From assembly GCA_964017125.1 (NCBI GenBank), contig OZ024902.1, forward strand, positions 36,739,219 to 36,803,218: 64,000 nt of DNA. The letters are read 5' to 3'. This document shows, in pieces, positions 43,066 through 54,400 of the stretch. The number at the start of each line of letters is the position of its first letter. Within the stretch, counting starts at the first letter, position 1. Made by a program: the position numbers and the translations under genes. The notes under the pieces were generated by a model. It was not told the DNA's origin. It worked only from the letters and a program-made list of their open reading frames with translations, and ran no database searches. The stretch is from Flabesymbios commensalis. Taxonomy: Eukaryota; Annelida; Polychaeta; Terebellida; Flabelligeridae.

Positions 43066-43163
43066 CCCAGCAAACACGAGACGTTGATCCAATGTTTATT
43101 TAATGATGGGCCAGCGTTGCAGACGCTGGACCAACATTAAATCAACGTCTCGTATTTGCTGGG
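43066..43163. mobile_element. Representative copy of the CCCAGCAAACACG palindromic MITE (about 100 bp)
   Basis: Near-perfect palindrome: CCCAGCAAACACGAGACGTT, then GATCCAATGTTTATTTAATG, a centre GGCCAGCGTTGCAGACGCTG, then the mirror arm ending CGTCTCGTATTTGCTGGG. Other full or long copies: 17054-17151, 29709-29812, 34379-34484, 37467-37573, 42165-42275, 44092-44204, 62791-62902 and 63656-63752. Partial ones are noted in other entries. A minimal form with only the outer arms is at 35690-35743. Confidence 0.8.
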
Positions 43164-44091
43164 GTGGTGTCAGCCTAGCTAAGACAAAAAACGTTCACCC
43201 GATGCATGCTGGCTTTATGTTGGACCACCGTCTACAAAGCTGGCCCAACATTAAACCAACATTGCCTCAACGGATTTGGTGGGAGAGCCAGTTCCGGTAT
43301 CAGTCTATTGAATGCTGCAAAGTAAAACATGTCGATTTTGCCATATATAATATGGGAAAATACGTGAATGATTCAAGTAATAACAAATTGGACCACCGTG
43401 CATTGGGTGATTAAAAACAGGATATGTATAGTTCCACAACTACACCTAACACAACGTTTTCAGTTACTTAAAATAAACAAATCAGCACAATATAATAAAA
43501 AAGTAGGCCTAGGCCTACATTATATCGGATGCATCGAATTTGCGCGATGTACAATAACAAATAAATCGGGTAGATAATACTCCAGACTTCACAGGCAATC
43601 GATATTTCCTATGTATACATATATCTACATATAAATGTTGCCTATATATTTCATTAAATGTGTTTTATCACCATTATTGTGGATAATACCGTAAAATACA
43701 CGAGCATCATTCCTTCCTTGTTTTCTGTAATGCAACATGTAATATAGCACGCTGAATTGACATTTTAAAGCGGATATGAACTAAGGTGGTGAAAGTACTA
43801 GATGTGTTCTGTTGTGAATAAGATTTCCTTGTTGCCGATAGGCTGATAGAGAGACGCTTAAACAAATTGTTTACTTGACATTGTAAGCAGCAAAATGCCG
43901 ATATTGATGAAATTATTAAAGAAATGTGTAGGGAGTTTATGTACCTAGCTTCCTATCTATAAATATAGACATCTCCGTTTACCATGGTCAAAATCACATC
44001 ACATAAAATTCATCAAATATTTATCTTGGCCATAGATATGCAATCGTCGGTATATATCACAGCTATAGACCGTACACAAAAGTCAGCTCCC

Positions 44092-44204
44092 AGCAAACAC
44101 AAACATTTGTATAACATTTATCCAATGCCGGCCCAGCGTTTTCGACGTTGGTCCAACGTTGTATAAATTTATGTTATACAAATGTTTTGTGTTTGATGGG
44201 CTGC
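44092..44204. mobile_element. CCCAGCAAACAC palindromic MITE copy, AACATTTGTATAAC arm type
   Basis: Arms read AAACATTTGTATAACATTTA on one side and TTATGTTATACAAATGTTTT on the other, around a centre GCCCAGCGTTTTCGACGTTGG. This is a different arm type from the GAGACGTTGA copies, with the same ends and centre. Confidence 0.75.
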
Positions 44205-44681
44205 ACTCAATCGTAAAGACGAGACACAGACGCAATGCTCGTTTAATGCTGGGCCAACTTCGCATATTGCAGGCCAGCTATATTTAATAGAACATGGAGT
44301 CATCGTCAACGTATGCTGTTGGCAGTGCACAGTTTGTCTGCCAGGGCCCATATTATTGTACAAGTTATACTTATGAGGGATTCTATAATTTTAGGCACCA
44401 GTGATGATATTTTCCTTCAAATATGATATTCGCTGAATATTGTCAAAAATTGAAACATATATCAACTTAGCTTTGTTTATTGACATAGCGTTGTCAACAG
44501 AGCTTAATTTCAATTTTATATGCTTATGCTGAGTAATCTTCATATTTAAATTTCTCAGTATCCCTTTTACAAAAGTAAAATATATTTATTAGGTAGTTAA
44601 ACATCGCTATTATGATGTTGATCACTTAATTTAGAAAGAATCACTTTATGAGAACAACCCTTAAATACTAAAATAAGAATT

Positions 44682-45271
44682 ACTCTCCGTTACAATTATT
44701 GTCGTTATGGAGAGTAATAATAACGAACATTGTCTCTCCATCACGACAATTATTTCTGTTATGGACTGACAAAAAGAAATACTAGATATCTATGCTAATA
44801 CAATTTAAAAGAAAAGCCACTATTCCAACAAGTGTCAAAATTAATAAAGGTTTATAGCTATTTTTAAAGGAGTAAAAGGGTAATTTGTTACTACTTTTTC
44901 TCTCCATAACGTTTCTAATTTTGTTATTGAGTGACAGAAAATACGCGTTATGGAGAGACGTTTTTATGCTATAGTATGATTATTTTTTTTTCAAATGAGG
45001 TTGTAGTAGGCTTGAATGTTGTAGGGTGCTTACAAGTTTAATTGCAGTATTTATGTGGAAAAAATCGCGTTATGGAGAGACGTTGAATAAAAATACTCAC
45101 CCACATACTTGCCCAAACCTTACATTATTTCTAAACTAAAACACATTTATTATACTTTTTTTCACGATTCACTCCATGAACGTCTCGCGCAACTGTTTTG
45201 TACCAGACAAGTGATTTTTTGGTCAGAAAAAGTGTAGAAATTACCTGAAAACTATAAGCGTTACGGAGAGT
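44682..45271. mobile_element. Candidate element with ACTCTCCGTTAC ends and internal CGTTATGGAGAG repeats
   Basis: The termini ACTCTCCGTTAC (44682) and GTTACGGAGAGT (ending 45271) are inverted with one mismatch. CGTTATGGAGAG or its complement recurs at 44703, 44900, 44946 and 45068, with a weaker copy near 44735. No coding sequence. No clear target duplication was identified. Confidence 0.4.
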
Positions 45272-46966
45272 CGCTGCAACGTGGGACAGACATAAATTGC
45301 ATAAAAAGTGGTCAAATAATAAAATTATTTTTAAAAACTTGTGTATAATCTTATAGATAGTGTTTTACACTAACATTATATCAGAAACAAATATAATGTA
45401 TAACACAGAAAGTCTAGAATAAATCACCTGTTTATGTGGGATTTAGAATGTGGGACAAGGCTTTTTGGCTAAAATTAGCCAAATTTAAATAACATTTCTT
45501 TCAAAAAACTTATTTATGTGAGAATTTTTTTAGTTGTTACATTGTAAAATAAAGGTCTTTCATTACATTTATGCAAAGAAATTAAATATCAATAATAAAT
45601 ATTACAAGGTGCGGAAAGTGCTGCATGGTGCTTACAATCATTGAATCCCTCATATCTCGATTGGTCGAGATGACCATCTCGACCAATTTAAAGCCAACGG
45701 TATATCGTAACGAGTACGATAATACTAGTATTTGTGAGCTGGTCAATATTTGACCAGCGTAATAATTGACCAGACTTGCACTATTTTAAAGTTAGAGATG
45801 TAGGACCTAATAACCCTTTTAGCGCTAAGCACGACTTTTATCGTTTTCAATATTTTTTATCGCATCAAATACCCGTCTTCATGGCAGAAAATGATGATCA
45901 ATCGGTATGAATTGTAAATGTTCGGTTTCATATCAGAAAATTAGATAAAGATAGTACGCCACCCTCTAACTTAAAGAATTAATTAAGGATATAAAACGAC
46001 GTTTTGCTTAATATACCTCAAGTATATTGTACACTCTACTGGCAAAAATAAGAAATGTGATGTATTTTAAGGTGCAATTTCCGAGCCACCATGTCGTGGA
46101 TTGAAACAGTTTTTTGTCCATATTCTCGTATTCTAAGACTTGTTTTCTTCCTTGGATCAACTCAAATTCAGAAGTAGTTTATTCAACTATCTTGGACTAA
46201 TGTCTGAGATTTTCGCAGAGCATCAAACTCCCTGTGTGCGGTCTGACTATGACTTAGGTATTGTGATCGTCACGTCTCTTCCAGCAACATAGACACGTCT
46301 AATGTTGCGTTCGTCACCTGAAAGATATAACAATACAATACTAGACATGAATTGTGACTTTTCAAGTAACAATAATATTTGGGCTAGGTTTTATGAGTTT
46401 TTGTGGTGGCCATTTTGAATTTGGTTGGGTTATTTTTATTATGACAGATTGATTAGAATTTCGCGTTTGAGTTTTTTGGCAGCCATCCTGAACTGTAATT
46501 TTAGACTTCGTACTTCAGGCTGCAAATTTCAGAAGTCCCCACTGAGCTTTTGCAGTTTTAAATAGATATATATTTGTTTGTCAAATGGAATCGCATTCAG
46601 GGTGCACAGTACACACATTGACTTGTCTCTCTGTTGATTTAATGTTGTATCACTATCCGCGACGCTAGCCCAACATTAAAGCAACATTGATTCAACGTTT
46701 TGCGTTTAAAAAGAATTGCAACTGTTATTTTATTTGTGGCATTTGAAAGGTTTCAACTGTCTATACCAAATACACAAAATTGGTCTGCGACACTGGCCCA
46801 CAATCGAAACATTGGATAAATGTAGTTTTATTATCAAATCTGGAGACTAAAGGGTGGAGTATGTCTGGACATTGTTTACCCTCCTGGCAATGAATGGAGA
46901 ATCACCCGACAGGTCCACTATTGAACCAATATTGGACCCAATTATAGGCCTACTGCCGTGCAAGTC

Positions 46967-47013
46967 AAAAGGCAGTATCTGCTCACTTCACAAGTAAGCA
47001 GATACTGCCTTTT
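46967..47013. repeat. Perfect 17-bp-arm hairpin
   Basis: AAAAGGCAGTATCTGCT, a 13-nt loop, then AGCAGATACTGCCTTTT. A second imperfect hairpin of the same sequence follows at about 47037-47080. Confidence 0.8.
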
Positions 47014-47245
47014 GCATTTGAAGAGCAGCATAGTGCGGTATCTGCTCACTTTACAAGCAAGCAGAAACTGCCTTTTGCCATTCAAGAGTATAGTGATCCA
47101 GAAAATCCTGGAATAATCCGGAAGAACACGATGGATGTCTTAGAAAAGTCATAGCAGAATACCTGACTACTCTTGGAAAATGGTGTTCATAATGATTGGA
47201 TGAAAATTCAGGGAGAAATAGCGTCTTACAAAATTAGCCATCAGT

Positions 47246-47854
47246 TGATGGCAGGACCCCTCAGCCGTAGGCTTTGTCCATCAATATCAAGAAATAATGA
47301 GAAAAAATTACCCCCACCAACACCATGTCATTTTTTTTAAAATGCTGTTTTTAATGGATTCATCCCAAAAGTTATTCAGATCATCAGAAATACATATAGA
47401 ACAACCATACCAAATTTGAATGCAATCCAAGCAAAGGTTCATAAGTTATCGTGCCCACAAGCTTTTTAGTTGGCCATCTTTTTTTAAATGGCTGCGGCAG
47501 CCATTTTGTTTTCAAGGATTCATCCCAAAAGTTAATCAGATCATCAGAAATACCTAGAGAACAACCATACTAAATTTGAATGCAATCCAACCAACGGTTC
47601 ATAGGTTATGGTGCCCACAAGCTTTTTAGGCGGCCATCTTGGAAAATGACCGCTTATGGCTTGGTGCCCCCAAAAAATATATGGGATGAACAAAATTCAT
47701 CTGTTAACTTTTTAGTAAGAGCTGAATTTCTGAACGCCCGCCCGCCCGCATGCCAGACTGCCCGTCAGACCGCCCGCCCGCCTCTGGTGATCACTATACC
47801 CCACAGCCTTAATGGCTGAGGGGTGATACCCCACAGCCTTAATGGATGAGGGCT
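47246..47854. mobile_element. Element with ACCCCTCAGCC ends, CCGCCCG run and two 158-bp tandem units
   Basis: Left ACCCCTCAGCCGTAGGCT is inverted relative to AGCCTTAATGGCTGAGGGGT, which is itself present twice at the right (47804-47854). Two tandem units (about 47360-47517 and 47518-47650) share CATCCCAAAAGTTA.TCAGAT, CAGAAATAC.TA.AGAACAAC and GGCCATCTT. A (CCGCCCG)n-like run is at 47738-47783. Confidence 0.6.
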
Positions 47855-48051
47855 AAAAACGTGCCAAGAATAATAAGTTTAAAGTTCCGTTGTAAAATCA
47901 ATATATTTGGGCATAGCCCAAATATAATTATAAGCAATCTCTAGAAATGAAATGTGCATACAAATTATGCTCAAGGCTGCATATATTTGGCTGCTATTAT
48001 ATATAAAAGGTTATAGATAACATTAAATTTTGGTTTAGCACATCGATAAGC

Positions 48052-48450
48052 GTGATCATTATAGGGCCTATATAATGTTTTCTCTATTACCTATACCCGA
48101 AAGCAGCCCTCCGTTATCGCCAGCCGGCCATTTTAAATTTGATAAAGATCAGCAAATTTTATCAATGTTTATTTTATATTAAGGCTTTAGCTATTATGCA
48201 TTATTCCCGAGATAGGGCCTAATGAGAAAAAAAACAATACAATTAAAAATGCCCGCCAGTCGGCCATTTTGGATTTTATTTCTGCGAATTTTTTCATGAG
48301 TTATCCTTGTGTGAGTCAATTACATTTTTTTTCTATATGCATGGTCCAGCTATTTTGTTTTGTTACGTAGATATCACAAAATTACCCAAATTCAAAATGG
48401 CCGCTAAAAAGCCATTTCAAAATTGTTTAAAGTTGTTTGCTCACTAAAGT
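48052..48450. repeat. Diverged half-unit preceding the 1.6 kb array
   Basis: GGCCATTTT…GATTTTATT…GCGAA.TTT, CATGGTCCAGCTATTTTG, TTACGTAGATATCA and the end TTAATCAGGTCATTGGCTGAC follow the same order as the roughly 400-bp sub-repeat within the array, at visibly lower identity. It is an older relative of the array. Confidence 0.6.
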
Positions 48451-51400
48451 TAATCAGGTCATTGGCTGACATGGCTGTACATGTTAGCCAAATAAAAAAG
48501 AAGACCTGCTGGATTTTTTTCCTGAAACGCGCTAAGGAGTCTTTCTTTGTTAGTGGACCTAGTGATTAAAGGGTCGATTATATGGGATTCTAAATGTCAC
48601 TAAAAATTCCGCGGTGATATGTGATGGCTATGTGAAGTATGAAGAAGCAGAATTTGATAGATCAGCTATCATGCAATATTTCCGAGAAAAAAACAATTAA
48701 AAATGGCTGAGTGGCGGCCATTTTAGATTTTATTAGTGCGAAATTTGTCATGTGTTATCGTTTGTTTTATATTCATGGTCCAGTTATTTTGCATTTTTTT
48801 GAGTTACGTAAATATCAAAATGGCCGTGTAGCGGTTTGCTCCAAAGATTTAATCAGGTAATTGGCTGACCTAGCTGAGCATATTTGCCAAATTAAAAGAT
48901 CTGATGGAAACTTTTTCCTGAAACGCGTTAACGAGCATTTTTTCGTTAGTGGCCGTAGTAATCAAAGGGTTGGTGATATGGGAATGACAAGAGGCCCAGG
49001 GGCCTTGACGTTTGTCAACAGCATTGCAAAAAATCAGCTATAAATGTGTCAGGGAATGTATATCTATACTCAAAGATGCATTATCATGAAAAGATGTATA
49101 TCCTTTATATCGATCATTGGCATTTATATTATTATTATGTTCGGTTCCCATAATACATTTTGCTGATTTTACACACGTTCTGAAGCACTGCACCTAATCA
49201 AATATGCTTGACAAAGAATCATTTCACAGGACTACCATGTTGATATTACAAAAGTGCAATTATTACTTCTTCTGGGACTTTTATAATGCCCCAGTTAGCC
49301 AGAAATTTTCACGAAATCTTTAATTTTCAATTTTAATTCTTCTGTCTAAAATAGGCCTAACAAAGTTGTAAATTATCAGCTTCTAATGTTTCTTACTCAG
49401 CCATGAAATATACAGTAGCCCTAATCCATCATTATCACATGTAGACGTAATGCACTTTCACTGCACCCTCTTACGTAATGCCAATTATGGAGATCACAAT
49501 ACACACAGTAGACCTGAGGATAAAGACCCATGAAGGCTTTCTCAACTCACACGATCTTTGCTGAAATGTTGCTGTAATGTTGTCAGGCCAACGTTGAGTC
49601 AGGTGTTAGTTGGCTGTACCAAATGCTATGAAATGAAATAAATGGGGTTCTACACCACATTTGTACACATATAGGCTAAACTGGGTGAGGAGAACCTGAG
49701 GATGGTGAGATAAATGAGGTGTCACTGCCCTCCAGACACAGGATTCGAAATTGAGCCCTGTTGGTCTACGGCCGAGCACACTAACTCTCTGTCACGGAGG
49801 CTGCCCACAATATTCAATATTTACAATTGAACAGGGAGGAAACATTTTGATTCTTTGAAACTTGAATGCCAGAGCAGGAGACGAATCCGCGATCTCTGAC
49901 TTTCCTAGCAGGCACCAGGACCCTGCCCCCCCGCCCCCCCTGCCTTTCGGTATTGTTATTACATATATACAAACACATTACCTGTGGATTTAATATTGGT
50001 CCACCGTCAGGGGCGCTGCCCAACATTTTTCAATTTTAATTTAATCAGGTCATTGGCTGACATGGCTGTACATGTTAGCCAAATAAAAAAGAAGACCTGC
50101 TGGATTTTTTTCCTGAAACGCGCTAACGAGTCTTTCTTTGTTAGTGGACCTAGTGATTAAAGGGTCGATTATATGGGATTCTAAATGTCACTAAAAATTC
50201 CGCGGTGATATGTGATGGCTATGTGAAGTATGAAGAAGCAGAATTTGATAGATCAGCTATCATGCAATATTTCCGAGAAAAAAACAATTAAAAATGGCTG
50301 AGTGGCGGCCATTTTAGATTTTATTAGTGCGAAATTTGTCATGTGTTATCGTTTGTTTTATATTCATGGTCCAGTTATTTTGCATTTTTTTGAGTTACGT
50401 AAATATCAAAATGGCCGTGTAGCGGTTTGCTCCAAAGATTTAATCAGGTCATTGGCTGACCTAGCTGAGCATATTTGCCAAATTAAAAGATCTGATGGAA
50501 ACTTTTTCCTGAAACGCGTTAACGAGCATTTTTTCTTTAGTGGCCGTAGTAATCAAAGGGTTGGTAATATGGGAATGACAAGAGGCCCAGGGGCCTTGAC
50601 GTTTGTCAACAGCATTGCAAAAAATCAGCTATAAATGTGTCAGGGAATGTATATCTATACTCAAAGATGCATTATCATGAAAAGATGTATATCCTTTATA
50701 TCGATCATTGGCATTTATATTATTATTATGTTCGGTTCCCATAATACATTTTGCTGATTTTACACACGTTCTGAAGCACTGCACCTAATCAAATATGCTT
50801 GACAAAGAATCATTTCACAGGACTACAATGTTGATATTACAAAAGTGCAATTATTACTTCTTCTGGGACTTTTATAATGCCCCAGTTAGCCAGAAATTTT
50901 CACGAAATCTTTAATTTTCAATTTTAATTCTTCTGTCTAAAATAGGCCTAACAAAGTTGTAAATTATCAGCTTCTAATGTTTCTTACTCAGCCATGAAAT
51001 ATACAGTAGCCCTAATCCATCATTATCACATGTAGACGTAATGCACTTTCACTGCACCCTCTTACGTAATGCCAATTATGGAGATCACAATACACACAGT
51101 AGACCTGAGGATAAAGACCCATGAAGGCTTTCTCAACTCACACGATCTTTGCTGAAATGTTGCTGTAATGTTGTCAGGCCAACGTTGAGTCAGGTGTTAG
51201 TTGGCTGTACCAAATGCTATGAAATGAAATAAATGGGGTTCTACACCACATTTGTACACATATAGGCTAAACTGGGTGAGGAGAACCTGAGGATGGTGAG
51301 ATAAATGAGGTGTCACTGCCCTCCAGACACAGGATTCGAAATTGAGCCCTGTTGGTCTACGGCCGAGCACACTAACTCTCTGTCACGGAGGCTGCCCACA

Positions 51401-54400
51401 ATATTCAATATTTACAATTGAACAGGGAGGAAACATTTTGATTCTTTGAAACTTGAATGCCAGAGCAGGAGACGAATCCGCGATCTCTGACTTTCCTAGC
51501 AGGCACCAGGACCCTGCCCCCCCGCCCCCCCCCCCGCCGCCTTTCAGTATTGTTATTACATATATACAAACACATTACCTGTGGATTTAATATTGGTCCA
51601 CCGTCAGGGGCGCTGCCCAACATTTTTCAATTTTAATTTAATCAGGTCATTGGCTGACATGGCTGTACATGTTAGCCAAATAAAAAAGAAGACCTGCTGG
51701 ATTTTTTTCCTGAAACGCGCTAACGAGTCTTTCTTTGTTAGTGGACCTAGTGATTAAAGGGTCGATTATATGGGATTCTAAATGTCACTAAAAATTCCGC
51801 GGTGATATGTGATGGCTATGTGAAGTATGAAGAAGCAGAATTTGATAGATCAGCTATCATGCAATATTTCCGAGAAAAAAACAATTAAAAATGGCTGAGT
51901 GGCGGCCATTTTAGATTTTATTAGTGCGAAATTTGTCATGTGTTATCGTTTGTTTTATATTCATGGTCCAGTTATTTTGCATTTTTTTGAGTTACGTAAA
52001 TATCAAAATGGCCGTGTAGCGGTTTGCTCCAAAGATTTAATCAGGTCATTGGCTGACCTAGCTGAGCATATTTGCCAAATTAAAAGATCTGATGGAAACT
52101 TTTTCCTGAAACGCGTTAACGAGCATTTTTTCGTTAGTGGCCGTAGTAATCAAAGGGTTGGTGATATGGGAATGACAAGAGGCCCAGGGGCCTTGACGTT
52201 TGTCAACAGCATTGCAAAAAATCAGCTATAAATGTGTCAGGGAATGTATATCTATACTCAAAGATGCATTATCATGAAAAGATGTATATCCTTTATATCG
52301 ATCATTGGCATTTATATTATTATTATGTTCGGTTCCCATAATACATTTTGCTGATTTTACACACGTTCTGAAGCACTGCACCTAATCAAATATGCTTGAC
52401 AAAGAATCATTTCACAGGACTACAATGTTGATATTACAAAAGTGCAATTATTACTTCTTCTGGGACTTTTATAATGCCCCAGTTAGCCAGAAATTTTCAC
52501 GAAATCTTTAATTTTCAATTTTAATTCTTCTGTCTAAAATAGGCCTAACAAAGTTGTAAATTATCAGCTTCTAATGTTTCTTACTCAGCCATGAAATATA
52601 CAGTAGCCCTAATCCATCATTATCACATGTAGACGTAACGCACTTTCACTGCACCCTCTTACGTAATGCCAATTATGGAGATCACAATACACACAGTAGA
52701 CCTGAGGATAAAGACCCATGAAGGCTTTCTCAACTCACACGATCTTTGCTGAAATGTTGCTGTAATGTTGTCAGGCCAACGTTGAGTCAGGTGTTAGTTG
52801 GCTGTACCAAATGCTATGAAATGAAATAAATGGGGTTCTACACCACATTTGTACACATATAGGCTAAACTGGGTGAGGAGAACCTGAGGATGGTGAGATA
52901 AATGAGGTGTCACTGCCCTCCAGACACAGGATTCGAAATTGAGCCCTGTTGGTCTACGGCCGAGCACACTAACTCTCTGTCACGGAGGCTGCCCACAATA
53001 TTCAATATTTACAATTGAACAGGGAGGAGACATTTTGATTCTTTAAAACTTGAATGCCAGAGCAGGAGACGAATCCGGATCTCTGACTTTCCTAGCAGGC
53101 ACCAGGACCCTGCCCCCCCGCCCCCCCCCGCCGCCTTTCAGTATTGTTATTACATATATACAAACACATTACCTGTGGATTTAATATTGGTCCACCGTCA
53201 GGGGCGCTGCCCAACATTTTTCAATTTTAATTTAATCAGGTCATTGGCTGACATGGCTGTACATGTTAGCCAAATAAAAAAGAAGACCTGCTGGATTTTT
53301 TTCCTGAAACGCGCTAACGAGTCTTTCTTTGTTAGTGGACCTAGTGATTAAAGGGTCGATTATATGGGATTCTAAATGTCACTAAAAATTCCGCGGTGAT
53401 ATGTGATGGCTATGTGAAGTATGAAGAAGCAGAATTTGATAGATCAGCTATCATGCAATATTTCCGAGAAAAAAACAATTAAAAATGGCTGAGTGGCGGC
53501 CATTTTAGATTTTATTAGTGCGAAATTTGTCATGTGTTATCGTTTGTTTTATATTCATGGTCCAGTTATTTTGCATTTTTTTGAGTTACGTAAATATCAA
53601 AATGGCCGTGTAGCGGTTTGCTCCAAAGATTTAATCAGGTCATTGGCTGACCTAGCTGAGCATATTTGCCAAATTAAAAGATCTGATGGAAACTTTTTCC
53701 TGAAACGCGTTAACGAGCATTTTTTCGTTAGTGGCCGTAGTAATCAAAGGGTTGGTGATATGGGAATGACAAGAGGCCCAGGGGCCTTGACGTTTGTCAA
53801 CAGCATTGCAAAAAATCAGCTATAAATGTGTCAGGGAATGTATATCTATACTCAAAGATGCATTATCATGAAAAGATGTATATCCTTTATATCGATCATT
53901 GGCATTTATATTATTATTATGTTCGGTTCCCATAATACATTTTGCTGATTTTACACACGTTCTGAAGCACTGCACCTAATCAAATATGCTTGACAAAGAA
54001 TCATTTCACAGGACTACAATGTTGATATTACAAAAGTGCAATTATTACTTCTTCTGGGACTTTTATAATGCCCCAGTTAGCCAGAAATTTTCACGAAATC
54101 TTTAATTTTCAATTTTAATTCTTCTGTCTAAAATAGGCCTAACAAAGTTGTAAATTATCAGCTTCTAATGTTTCTTACTCAGCCATGAAATATACAGTAG
54201 CCCTAATCCATCATTATCACATGTAGACGTAACGCACTTTCACTGCACCCTCTTACGTAATGCCAATTATGGAGATCACAATACACACAGTAGACCTGAG
54301 GATAAAGACCCATGAAGGCTTTCTCAACTCACACGATCTTTGCTGAAATGTTGCTGTAATGTTGTCAGGCCAACGTTGAGTCAGGTGTTAGTTGGCTGTA

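Larger units (their letters stand above)
37282..48450. other. Intergenic region, repeat-filled, no gene recognised
   Basis: Downstream of RAD54L. It contains many CCCAGCAAACACG palindromes or parts (37467-37573, 38985-39065, 41590-41660, 42066-42375, 43066-43290, 44092-44204, 46640-46710), MITE copies (37690-37942, 38342-38545, 40417-40528), the small TTAG/TTAA element at 39529-39697, a GTCCCC-type element start at about 41396, the CGTTATGGAGAG region (44682-45271), a hairpin at 46967-47013 and the element 47246-47854. No exon-like coding stretch stood out. Confidence 0.6.

Noticed and set aside
50302-53825. Repeated 110-codon frames (MAAILDF…) in the tandem array as a real gene family
   Set aside because: The frames are identical because the units are near-identical DNA. 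There is no splice or promoter support, and two of the five units carry shorter versions. Kept only as a possible ancient coding relic.
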